Origin: Pontibacter sp. G13
Lineage (GTDB): Bacteria; Bacteroidota; Bacteroidia; J057
Length of the DNA: 64,000 nucleotides
Assembly: GCF_031851795.1 (NCBI RefSeq)
Contig: NZ_CP134696.1
Span: 806,001-870,000 of the forward strand
Direction of reading: 5' to 3'
Shown: positions 43,318 to 51,244 of the stretch, one piece after another
Numbering within the stretch: the first letter of the stretch is position 1
Layout: each line of letters opens with the position of its first letter
The notes under the pieces: generated by a model
Told to the model about the DNA's origin: nothing
Seen by the model: only the letters and a program-made list of their open reading frames with translations
Database searches by the model: none
Made by a program: the position numbers and the translations under genes

Positions 43318-46098
43318 ATGCACGCTATCTATACTCGAATTCCGCTCCTACTGGCGCTCCTCTTATCGAGCTTCCTGACATTCGCCCAAAGCGGAGGAAT
43401 CCCCTATCAAGCTGTCCTTCGCGACAATGGGGGAAGCCTACTCGCTGATGAATTGATCGAGGTCCGGATCTCCATTCTGGACGACCAAGTCCTCGAATAC
43501 CAAGAAACCCAGACCGTTTCGACCAATAGCTATGGACTATTCACCCTGAGCATCGGCCAAGGCAATGTCCAATCCGGCACATTTGCTACCATCGATTGGA
43601 AGCACATTCAAGCCATGATTCAAGTCGAGGTTAATACGGGGAGTGGATTTGTCGATATGGGCAGCACGCCGCTGCTTCAGGTACCCTACGCCATCCGAGC
43701 TGATCGAGCAGAAATAGCGGATGGAATGGAATTGACTGACTTGATCGATGTATCGCAGACTACTCCTTCGAACAGCCAAGTTCTTCAATGGAACGGCGTA
43801 GAATGGAAGCCTGCTACCCTACCAGCCGCCACCAATTATCAAGCAGGGTCCGGTATCCAGATCAATGGCTCCACCATTTCCAACACGGGAGACACCAACG
43901 CCAATAACGATGTCCTCAAGACGACCCAGCATTCAGGCGATGTATCTGGAACCTACAACAACATCGTGGTCGAAAACATCCAAGGCCAGCCCGTTTCCAC
44001 CAATTCTCCATCCAATGGAGAAGTGCTGCAATGGAGCGGCGGCGCTTGGGAGCCCTCCACCCTTCCGGCAGCCACCAACTATCAAGCAGGGTCTGGTATC
44101 CAGATCAATGGCTCGACGATCTCTAACACAGGGGATACTGACGCCAACAACGATGTCCTCAAGACGACCCAGCATTCAGGCGATGTATCTGGAACCTACA
44201 ACAACATCGTGGTTGAAAACATCCAAGGCCAGCCCGTTTCAACCAATTCTCCATCCAATGGAGAAGTGCTGCAATGGAGTGGCGGCGCTTGGGAGCCCTC
44301 CACCCTTCCGGCAGCCACCAATTATCAAGCAGGGTCTGGTATCCAGATCAATGGCTCGACGATCTCTAACACAGGGGATACTGACGCCAACAACGATGTC
44401 CTCAAGACGACCCAGCATTCAGGCGATGTATCCGGAACCTACAACAACATCGTGGTCGAAAACATCCAAGGCCAGCCCGTTTCCACCAATTCTCCATCCA
44501 ATGGAGAAGTGCTGCAATGGAGTGGCGGCGCTTGGGAGCCCTCCACCCTTCCGGCAGCCACCAATTATCAAGCAGGGTCTGGTATCCAGATCAATGGCTC
44601 GACGATCTCTAACACAGGGGATACTGACGCCAACAACGATGTCCTCAAGACGACCCAGCATTCAGGCGATGTATCCGGAACTTACAACAACATCGTGGTC
44701 GAAAACATCCAAGGCCAGCCCGTTTCCACCAATTCTCCATCCAATGGACAGGTCCTAAAATGGAATGGAAGTGCTTGGGCACCGGGCAGTGCAGGTTCAA
44801 GCACAGTCTGGAATACCAGCGGGAGTGATATTCATTATTCTGCGGGAGGCGTGGGAATCGGAGTATCGGCGCCAATGACGGCCATCCACGTTGAAAGCGG
44901 GGAATCCGTACTTTTTGGGGCAGATACCAGCGGATCGGGAAATCGGCTGATGTGGATCGGGCACAAGGCGGCTTTTCGGGCTGGCGGGATCCCAACTTTT
45001 GGAAACATGACCAATTGGGACTCTGACAGCATTGGGATCGCTTCTTTTGCCGCAGGATTCAATACCAAGGCAAAAGGGGACTTTTCAACAGCCCTCGGAT
45101 ACTATTCCAGCGCAACTGGCCAAAGCGCATTTACAGTCGGCCTCACCAATCAAGCAAGAGGAACTGGATCTGTTGCCATGGGGGGTTCCAATATCGCTTC
45201 GGGATATTTTTCTACCTCACTAGGGTCCAATACGTTTGCGACTGCGTCCTATTCCACCTCTCTGGGATCAGGTACCCGAGCCACCGCAAATTATGCTACT
45301 GCGATGGGAGATCAGACCAAAGCATCCGGCATTCGATCGACTTCCATGGGTTCCGGAACCATTGCCAAAAGTTTTGCCTCCACGGCCATTGGGTACTTCA
45401 ACGAGGGTTTGGGGGATTCAAGTAACTGGATAGCTACCGACCCCATTTTTGAAGTGGGAATAGGCTCCTTGTCAACCCGTGCCAACGCCATGACCATTCT
45501 CAAAAACGGCAAGGTAGGTATTGGCACCACAAGTCCGAGCACTGCGCTGGATGTCAATGGCAAAATCAAACTAGGTAGCGCTGAGACTCTGGAAGACATG
45601 GGTTCCTATACAATTGGTTCCAATTCCAATATCGTCCCCATTGGAAGTGGGATTTTCGATTTGGGAAGCTCTACACATCGCTGGGGCACGGTCTACGCCA
45701 CCAACGGCACCATCAACACCTCCGATGCGCGGGACAAAATGGGCATTCAACCGCTTTCCTACGGACTCGATGCCATTGCCCAATTGAATCCGGTTTCCTT
45801 CCAATGGAAAGAAGGTCATGACCGATCTGTAAAACTAGGACTTCTTGCTCAAGACCTTCAGCAAGTCATCCCAGAGGTAGTTGTCGATACCGAAATCCGC
45901 CAAAACGAAGATGGTTCTATCGAGGAGATCCCTGCCGAACGCTTGGGCGTGTTTTACTCGGACTTGATTCCGGTGTTGATCAAGGGCGTCCAAGAACAGC
46001 AGGAACTCATCGACACGCAAGCCCAGCAGATAGAGGCACAGCAAGCACAGATTGACCAGCTTATTCAAATCGTTCAACAGCTTCAACATGAAAACTAG
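43318..46098 (+). CDS. Fibre-like surface protein with C-terminal S74 chaperone domain
   Basis: A 926-residue protein with signal peptide (MHAIYTRIPLLLALLLSSFL, cleaved near TFAQ). Residues 20-160 form a beta domain common in Bacteroidota surface proteins (GGIPYQAVLRDNGGSLL). Residues about 172-495 are four copies of an 81-residue repeat (243 bp). About residues 570-700 are trimeric-autotransporter-head-like short repeats (GYYSSATGQSAFTVGLTNQA, SLGSGTRATANYATAMGDQT). The C-terminus has SDARDKMGIQPLSYGLDAIA and GLLAQDLQQVIPEVV, the Peptidase_S74 intramolecular chaperone of endosialidase tail spikes, then a Gln-rich coiled coil. The S74 domain suggests trimer assembly and self-cleavage. Confidence 0.93.
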   Translation: MHAIYTRIPLLLALLLSSFLTFAQSGGIPYQAVLRDNGGSLLADELIEVRISILDDQVLEYQETQTVSTNSYGLFTLSIGQGNVQSGTFATIDWKHIQAMIQVEVNTGSGFVDMGSTPLLQVPYAIRADRAEIADGMELTDLIDVSQTTPSNSQVLQWNGVEWKPATLPAATNYQAGSGIQINGSTISNTGDTNANNDVLKTTQHSGDVSGTYNNIVVENIQGQPVSTNSPSNGEVLQWSGGAWEPSTLPAATNYQAGSGIQINGSTISNTGDTDANNDVLKTTQHSGDVSGTYNNIVVENIQGQPVSTNSPSNGEVLQWSGGAWEPSTLPAATNYQAGSGIQINGSTISNTGDTDANNDVLKTTQHSGDVSGTYNNIVVENIQGQPVSTNSPSNGEVLQWSGGAWEPSTLPAATNYQAGSGIQINGSTISNTGDTDANNDVLKTTQHSGDVSGTYNNIVVENIQGQPVSTNSPSNGQVLKWNGSAWAPGSAGSSTVWNTSGSDIHYSAGGVGIGVSAPMTAIHVESGESVLFGADTSGSGNRLMWIGHKAAFRAGGIPTFGNMTNWDSDSIGIASFAAGFNTKAKGDFSTALGYYSSATGQSAFTVGLTNQARGTGSVAMGGSNIASGYFSTSLGSNTFATASYSTSLGSGTRATANYATAMGDQTKASGIRSTSMGSGTIAKSFASTAIGYFNEGLGDSSNWIATDPIFEVGIGSLSTRANAMTILKNGKVGIGTTSPSTALDVNGKIKLGSAETLEDMGSYTIGSNSNIVPIGSGIFDLGSSTHRWGTVYATNGTINTSDARDKMGIQPLSYGLDAIAQLNPVSFQWKEGHDRSVKLGLLAQDLQQVIPEVVVDTEIRQNEDGSIEEIPAERLGVFYSDLIPVLIKGVQEQQELIDTQAQQIEAQQAQIDQLIQIVQQLQHEN
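43831..44802 (+). repeat. Four tandem 243-bp coding repeats
   Basis: Copies start at 43831, 44074, 44317 and 44560, each encoding an 81-residue unit with NYQAGSGIQINGSTISNTGD and NNDVLKTTQHSGDVSGTYNN. Copies 2-4 are almost identical, with only scattered third-position changes; the first and last are more different at their outer edges. The exact multiple of three keeps the frame. Confidence 0.95.
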
Positions 46099-46591
46099 GT
46101 TCTCTCTACTCCTATTGGCCTTTGGAATGATTTCCTCGTTGGCCGCTCAAACGCTGGAACGACAAGTCATTGGCGCAGCGGGTATGCATGCCACGGCTGG
46201 GAACCTCATCCTGTCCATGACCGTCGGAGAAACCGCCACTAGCACGTTGGAAGCGGGTTCGTTCGTTCTGACCCAAGGGTTTCAGCAGCCTGATGTAACC
46301 ACGGCCTCTTCCATAGATCCGCAAACGCTCGTGGATTGGAAGCTCTATCCGAACCCTGCCACAGCACACATCACCTTAGAATTATCGATGGCGCAAGCTT
46401 TTGAATTCACCTCCCAAGTGGTGGATCTGGCTGGCAGATCGATGGGTATCGAACACCCGATTTCTGGAGCCGATGGCCACTGCTTGACCGAATACCCGAT
46501 TGGTCATCTCGCAGAGGGCGTATATCTCCTACTCATTCAGGATCTGGATGGCACCCCCTTGCAGGCCATCCGATTTGAAAAGATTCACTGA
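46088..46591 (+). CDS. Short exported protein with T9SS sorting domain
   Basis: A 167-residue protein. Its start codon at 46088 lies inside the last codons of the S74 gene and overlaps it by 11 bp, so translation is probably coupled. The signal peptide (MKTRFSLLLLAFGMISSLAA) ends at AQ. The mature domain has the phrase ERQVIGAAGMHATAGNLILS followed by MTVGETATST and FVLTQGFQQPD, a small module common in front of sorting domains in Bacteroidota. The C-terminus is a type A sorting domain (DWKLYPNPATAHITLEL, then EGVYLLLIQD). The pairing with the fibre gene suggests a two-component surface structure, one part anchored through the type IX system. Confidence 0.9.
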   Translation: MKTRFSLLLLAFGMISSLAAQTLERQVIGAAGMHATAGNLILSMTVGETATSTLEAGSFVLTQGFQQPDVTTASSIDPQTLVDWKLYPNPATAHITLELSMAQAFEFTSQVVDLAGRSMGIEHPISGADGHCLTEYPIGHLAEGVYLLLIQDLDGTPLQAIRFEKIH

Positions 46592-46597
46592 TAGAAA

Positions 46598-46644
46598 ATC
46601 CCCCAGCTCAAGCGACTTGGCTTGTCTGCTGGGGGATGATTTTT
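46598..46644 (+). terminator. Rho-independent terminator of the fibre/sorting-domain pair
   Basis: A 10-bp stem atcccccagc / gctgggggat with a 20-nt loop (partly self-complementary) is followed by GATTTTT, 7 bp after the stop codon. Confidence 0.8.
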
Positions 46645-46725
46645 GGGAAGCTCCATCCCGTTCCTTTTACCCGCTTCCTGTCTCGAATCTTGGGTATCTT
46701 GAGAAAACCTCTCAAGATCAACCAC

Positions 46726-47169
46726 ATGAAACATCCATTCCTTATCACCGTTGGGATCGCCGTTATTTGCCTGTGCGGTTGTTTTCCCAAAACATTTTCC
46801 AGCCTCAATGATCGGCCAATCCTATCGATTGCTCCCCAGACAGATTGTGCTCAATTGCATATCGATCTTTGCAAGGCATATTTCCCCTTCGCAGGAGCCT
46901 GGCGCAAGGATTCGATGGGCTGCGAAGGATTTCGGGAAAAACACAGTCACCACCTCAACAAGGTTCAGGGCTATCATAGATCCTGCATTCTGGATCTACT
47001 CGGCAATCCCGATGAATACCCGATCCCTTTATATCCAGAAGATTCCCAAACCCTATGCTATGTCATCAGAGGAGGGGACTGCCCCGACAGTCCCTTTCAA
47101 AGAGACGTACTGATATACAAGATCCTGTGGTTTAATGAAGACGGGTACTGTGTCTCCGGAGGTAAATGA
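46726..47169 (+). CDS. Small lipoprotein of unknown function
   Basis: A 147-residue predicted lipoprotein; the start at 46726 gives MKHPFLITVGIAVICLCGC with a lipobox, while the frame is open 30 codons further upstream without homology. The mature protein contains the phrases DSMGCEGFREKHSHHLNKVQ and SCILDLLGNPDEYPIPLYPE and CYVIRGGDCPDSPFQRDVLI with five Cys, so disulphide bonds are likely. The C-terminal YKILWFNEDGYCVSGGK is a typical closing strand of small inhibitor-like or SmpA/OmlA-like lipoproteins ('yki-wFnedG-v'). The ILDLLGNPDE block also fits the SmpA-like fold. Role unknown. Confidence 0.75.
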   Translation: MKHPFLITVGIAVICLCGCFPKTFSSLNDRPILSIAPQTDCAQLHIDLCKAYFPFAGAWRKDSMGCEGFREKHSHHLNKVQGYHRSCILDLLGNPDEYPIPLYPEDSQTLCYVIRGGDCPDSPFQRDVLIYKILWFNEDGYCVSGGK

Positions 47170-47264
47170 GCTTCCTTTTCTCCCTTGAATCCCAATACGG
47201 ATACACAAAAACCGCCCTCCAACACGGAAGACGGAGTCTGACCGGATATGTCAATCCGAAAACC

Positions 47265-48572
47265 CTAATTCATGATCAGCACTTTGGAAACCGCCCGTTC
47301 TGTATTCGTGCGGACCTCCAAGAAGTAGAGCCCATTGGCCAGATGCTCTGTGGGCATTTGGACAGACTGTCCATTCGATTGGGTATGAGTTCGATTCGTA
47401 TTGAGGACGATGGAACCAGACGCGTTCCGCAGGACAATCTCAAAAGATTGGGCCTTGCTTGAGGAAAGCTGGATATTCATCATCCCCCGGACCGGGTTGG
47501 GATATACTTCGAATTGGTAGGATTCAGCCCAAGGATCGTTGGCTACAGAAGCCACTTCCTCGCATCCATCCCAACGGCCCACCAAGATGTGGTTGAAACC
47601 CTCATCAAAGAAATCCGTGTTCAGGGGGCCGCCATTGTAGAATGCTGAATTGGTGCCCTGCAGGACGGTGTTGTTGACGCCATCATTTCGGACCAACAGC
47701 AAATCGTCCATCCCATCTTCATTCAGATCCAGAACCAGCACATGATCAAAGCCTTCATCGAAGAAGTCATTATTAACGGTTCCTTGATCTGAAAAGACAC
47801 CGGTTGGCGATTGAGTGATATATCGGTGGATTCCATCGTTGCGGATCAGAAATAGATCATCAATCCCGTCGGCATTCCAATCGCCTCGGACAACGTGGTC
47901 ATACCCTTCATCGAAAAAGTCCGTATTGGCTGGACCTCCATTGGCATAGCTGAATCCCGGAGATTGAAGCAAGGTATTGTTGATGCCATCATTTCGGATC
48001 AAGAAGAGGTCATCCAATCCGTCATTGTTCCAATCGCCTTTCACGATATGGTTGAATCCTTCATCGAAAAAATCGGTATTCAGATTGCCTTCTGGGGAAT
48101 CCACGACTCCATTGAGTTGCTTGAGGACATTGTTGACTCCATCGTTGCGAATCATCATCAGTTCATCCAAGCCATCGGCATTCCAGTCGCCTCCCAAGAT
48201 GTGGTCGAAGCCCTCATCGAAGAAATCGGTGTTGATCCCACCTAGCGAAGTGAATGTGGTACTATCTCCTTGAATCAGTTGGTTGTTGATACCATCCTTA
48301 CGAATCAAAAAGACATCATCTTTGCCATCATTATTCCAATCCCCCACTACCAGAAAGTCATAGGTTTCGTCGAAAAAATCGGTATTCAATCCCCCGAAAG
48401 AGGTGAATGCGAGCGAAGGATCTTGCAAGAGCACATTGTTGACTCCGTCGTTGCGGACCATCATCAAATCTGAACGCACAAAAGCGGCGGTATCACAAGG
48501 CTGTGCGACCATCGTACCCACAGAAATCGTGATTCCGAGTACGAAGGAAAAAAGTAGACGAAAATTGTTCAT
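47265..48572 (-). CDS. FG-GAP/VCBS-like repeat surface protein with T9SS sorting domain
   Basis: A 435-residue exported protein with signal peptide MNNFRLLFSFVLGITISVGT ending near MVAQ. Six repeats of about 52 residues follow. Each has a strand pair (FLIRNDGINNTLLQS), a loop with TDFFDEG(F/Y)(D/N)H and the calcium-binding DWN-DG-DDLF segment. This is the pattern of FG-GAP/VCBS repeats, in which the D-x-N-x-D-G-x-D loop binds calcium and the repeats form a beta-propeller. The C-terminus is a type A sorting domain (YQFEVYPNPVRGMMNIQL, then GLYFLEVRTNTERAV). It is secreted and bound to the surface by the type IX system. The function is not clear. Confidence 0.92.
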   Translation of the reverse strand: MNNFRLLFSFVLGITISVGTMVAQPCDTAAFVRSDLMMVRNDGVNNVLLQDPSLAFTSFGGLNTDFFDETYDFLVVGDWNNDGKDDVFLIRKDGINNQLIQGDSTTFTSLGGINTDFFDEGFDHILGGDWNADGLDELMMIRNDGVNNVLKQLNGVVDSPEGNLNTDFFDEGFNHIVKGDWNNDGLDDLFLIRNDGINNTLLQSPGFSYANGGPANTDFFDEGYDHVVRGDWNADGIDDLFLIRNDGIHRYITQSPTGVFSDQGTVNNDFFDEGFDHVLVLDLNEDGMDDLLLVRNDGVNNTVLQGTNSAFYNGGPLNTDFFDEGFNHILVGRWDGCEEVASVANDPWAESYQFEVYPNPVRGMMNIQLSSSKAQSFEIVLRNASGSIVLNTNRTHTQSNGQSVQMPTEHLANGLYFLEVRTNTERAVSKVLIMN

Positions 48573-48767
48573 AGGTCTTTTGATTAAGAAGCTATTGAAT
48601 GGATGTAGGGAACAGTTCGCTGAAAACTAGAACAGTGCTTTCCGAATGAGGATATTTCCCCCAATCACCTATTCAGCAAAAAGAATTATCCTTCCCTATG
48701 CTTATTCAAGAGTTCAAATCTTTCACCCAATAACACCATCTATTTGAGGGGGTATCGAAGGAATCCT

Positions 48768-48819
48768 CCACAAAAAGAAAATCCCCTAGCCGTTTGACTG
48801 GGGGATTTTCTTTTTGTGG
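48768..48819 (-). terminator. Strong hairpin terminator of the TPR-protein gene
   Basis: A perfect 19-bp inverted repeat (ccacaaaaagaaaatcccc and its complement) with a 14-nt loop. The arm contains a T-tract on each strand, so it can act in both directions. It lies 20 bp after the stop codon at 48839. Confidence 0.85.
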
Positions 48820-48838
48820 GATCTTAGGGTCTATCGGG

Positions 48839-49738
48839 TTACTGCTCCAATTCCGCAATCTGTTCATTTGCCCAGGCAATGTCCTCTTCGGAACCAACCG
48901 CAATAAGCTTTTTGTAATACTTGATAGATTTCTTCTTGCTTCCCTTGAGCTTGTAGGCGTGGGCGATATTGTTGATGACGACAGCATCACTTGGATCAAT
49001 CTCATACGCCCTCATGAAAACTTCGATCGATCGGTCAAAGTCTCCTTCGAGCATGTAGCTAATCGCGACATTGGACAAACTGGGTACGTCATCTGGATAA
49101 AAGGCCAGCACTTGCTCTCCAATGGTCCGCATATTGGGCAACAACGAATCGTCTCCGGTATTGAATAGACGATATTGGTAATCTTGAATATTCCCCAAAA
49201 AATACGCTTGGTTCCCGGGGGTTGGTTCTCCGTGCGTCCAAGTCCATGCGTGTTCGATCGATACAGAGTATTGAATGGTTTTGAGAATTTCTTCGGTGTA
49301 AAGGTCCCATGCACCGATCTCATGAAGCACATGGATCTTTCCAAAACGCATATCCAATCGTTTGGGATAGCGCTCAATCCCCTCATCGATTTTTTGCAAG
49401 CCTAACTGAACCATTTCAGGATTATAGGCCATGCTGGAGGTAATGTACCCTACATGTTTTCCAGTACTATCTGCGAATGACAATCCTTGCCCCGTAGGAT
49501 CTTCCCCCGTCATGAGTTGCAGGACTTCCTCAGGAGCATTCCAAAAGTAAAAATTGAACCATGCTACCGACAATTCTGGATCTGTGGGATGAGTCCCTTC
49601 CCATTGATTGAGGAGCGTATGCATCTCGGCAGAATCTCCCGCCTGAAGATACTCAAAAAAACGACTTTCGAAATCTTGGGCATTTCCCAACGTAGTAATT
49701 GCTGCCAGCAAGACTACTCCCAAAATGTGTTTTTTCAT
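48839..49738 (-). CDS. Exported TPR-repeat protein
   Basis: A 299-residue protein with signal peptide MKKHILGVVLLAAITTLGNA ending at Q. The middle has GKHVGYITSSMAYNPEMVQL, GLQKIDEGIERYPKRLDMRF and WTHGEPTPGNQAYFLGNIQD, followed by two or three classic TPR units (AISYMLEGDFDRSIEVFMRA, YEIDPSDAVVINNIAHAYKL, KGSKKKSIKYYKKLIAVGSE). Together these helices may form a scaffold in the periplasm. It differs in sequence from the other TPR protein at 21163. No partner is evident. It is separated from the macro-domain gene by 203 bp of AT-rich DNA. Confidence 0.85.
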   Translation of the reverse strand: MKKHILGVVLLAAITTLGNAQDFESRFFEYLQAGDSAEMHTLLNQWEGTHPTDPELSVAWFNFYFWNAPEEVLQLMTGEDPTGQGLSFADSTGKHVGYITSSMAYNPEMVQLGLQKIDEGIERYPKRLDMRFGKIHVLHEIGAWDLYTEEILKTIQYSVSIEHAWTWTHGEPTPGNQAYFLGNIQDYQYRLFNTGDDSLLPNMRTIGEQVLAFYPDDVPSLSNVAISYMLEGDFDRSIEVFMRAYEIDPSDAVVINNIAHAYKLKGSKKKSIKYYKKLIAVGSEEDIAWANEQIAELEQ

Positions 49739-49941
49739 ATTAGTTGGTTTATTGCTGCTGAAAAATTTTCTAAAAATCTACAATTCTAAAAAGCCCCACA
49801 AGGTATTAATACGGATTTTTGAAGAGACCCAAAATAATTCTCCCTATCAACGAATCACGACAAATTCGGATAGGGAGACTAATAGGAACGCTGAGGCTCA
49901 TTTTGCCAAGACAGACTAGTATTCCTCAAATCGCCGAACGG

Positions 49942-50574
49942 CTAGGGAATATCATACTTTAGATTCCGCTTATCCGAGGTGAAAAAGTACGCCCAATTGG
50001 ACCGCATTTCTTCCCAGCCTGCTAAGGATGCATGTTTTTCGCCCATTACATCTTCGTAAGCGATGCGCATTTGGCGAGCACACACCAAGGGCGGAACCTG
50101 TCCTACCCCTGTCCCTAGACCGGGAATCGCAAGCGATGAGACCTGATCGCGAACGGGTGTTCCATCTTCGAATCGGCCATGCATGGCAAGCACCAGAATG
50201 GATTTCATGGCGAGATACACATTGGGGGTATTTCGGATCGTCATGGGAGTCCGCATCGTCGGTGCGGAAATCAGGTAGGGAAAATCGGCATGGTCGGTAG
50301 GAACGATGAGCGCTTGGCCGATGAGCAATTCACCGTAAAATTCATTCCTAATCCGTTGCTGAACACGTTTTTCGACATGCCATCCCAAGTTCTTGGAAAT
50401 TGCAAAATCGATTCCGCCATTCATAAAGCCGAAACTGTTGGCTGGACTGATGAGAGCATCGGAAGGGTGATCAAATATGGAGCCCGTATGGACTTCGACA
50501 TGGGGAACTTCTTCGAATACGCGGTTCCAAGCGTGGGTCAATTCATGATTGAGATCAATAAGGTTTATCTGCAT
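49942..50574 (-). CDS. Macro-domain protein (ADP-ribose-binding)
   Basis: A 210-residue cytoplasmic protein of the macro-domain fold, which binds or hydrolyses ADP-ribose derivatives. The N-terminal block VEVHTGSIFDHPSDALISPA then NSFGFMNGGIDFAISKNLGW corresponds to the ligand-binding loop 1 (xNxxG-M-GG-D). The second loop SSLAIPGLGTGVGQVPPLVCARQMRIAYEDV has the Gly-rich G-x-G-x-G of the family. The segment IVPTDHADFPYLISAPTMRT resembles the DUF4111- or YmdB-like branch that hydrolyses O-acetyl-ADP-ribose, but a firm subfamily is not possible by eye. It may repair or signal through ADP-ribosylation. Confidence 0.92.
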   Translation of the reverse strand: MQINLIDLNHELTHAWNRVFEEVPHVEVHTGSIFDHPSDALISPANSFGFMNGGIDFAISKNLGWHVEKRVQQRIRNEFYGELLIGQALIVPTDHADFPYLISAPTMRTPMTIRNTPNVYLAMKSILVLAMHGRFEDGTPVRDQVSSLAIPGLGTGVGQVPPLVCARQMRIAYEDVMGEKHASLAGWEEMRSNWAYFFTSDKRNLKYDIP

Positions 50575-50703
50575 ATAAAGATCGGTTGTGCGAATGAATC
50601 GCCCTAAAATTTACGCAAAAGACAGGGGCTCCCAAACGATCTTAACTCAAGTCAATGAATCTGTCCTTTCTGAAACGGAGTTTTGAGCTATTCAATCAAC
50701 TCA

Positions 50704-51132
50704 ATGAATTACCCCATGCAGATTCCTCCTCGAAAAACTTGGCTTTCGCTCCTGTGGATTTTCGTGATGTTCAACTATCTCTACTGCGATATCGCGGGAT
50801 TGATGGATCCCCAATTGCTCAATCAATATCTATCGGGATCGGTTGAGGGCATTAGCATGACACCCGAATTTCTCCTGCTGGCTGGTATATTGATGGAAAT
50901 ACCTATAGCCATGATTGTTCTTTCCCGAATCTTACCGGATCGATCCAATGCATGGTTCAACCTGGTTGCTTCTTTCATTTCCACCGCTGCTATGGTTGGA
51001 TCGCTCCTGGTGGGAATTCCGGCGATCTATTATGCCTTTTTCGCAGTCATCGAAATCACGACTACGGTGTATATTTTCACAATTTCCTTGAGGTGGCTTT
51101 CGGAAAAAAGGGTGGTAGCTTCTGTGGGATAA
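50704..51132 (+). CDS. DUF6326-family membrane protein
   Basis: A 142-residue integral membrane protein with four helices: about residues 12-28 (WLSLLWIFVMFNYLYCDIAG), 53-73 (TPEFLLLAGILMEIPIAMIV), 85-110 (FNLVASFISTAAMVGSLLVG) and 112-130 (AIYYAFFAVIEITTTVYIFT). The opening PRKTWLSLLWIFVMFNYLYC-DI is diagnostic of DUF6326, widely found in Bacteroidota and actinobacteria; no activity is known. The start is uncertain: a Met at 50716 is also reasonable. It is convergent with the five-gene operon, sharing the terminator at 51186. Confidence 0.8.
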   Translation: MNYPMQIPPRKTWLSLLWIFVMFNYLYCDIAGLMDPQLLNQYLSGSVEGISMTPEFLLLAGILMEIPIAMIVLSRILPDRSNAWFNLVASFISTAAMVGSLLVGIPAIYYAFFAVIEITTTVYIFTISLRWLSEKRVVASVG

Positions 51133-51185
51133 TTGAGCAGTATGGAAGAGCCGAAAAGCATCCTTTGCTCAAAATGCTTCATAAT

Positions 51186-51223
51186 AAAAAGCAGGGACTT
51201 GCCACCATGTGGAGAGTCCCTGC
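51186..51223 (-). terminator. Terminator of the five-gene operon
   Basis: On the minus strand a 9-bp stem GCAGGGACT / AGTCCCTGC with a 15-nt loop is followed by five T. It lies 22 bp after the GH13 stop codon. Confidence 0.85.
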
Positions 51224-51244
51224 ACTCGATATACAGCTTAAAAA

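Noticed and set aside
43865-44758. A 297-codon alternative frame inside the four 243-bp repeats
   Set aside because: The repeats keep a second frame open because the unit is a multiple of three and free of stops. The translation has no other support.
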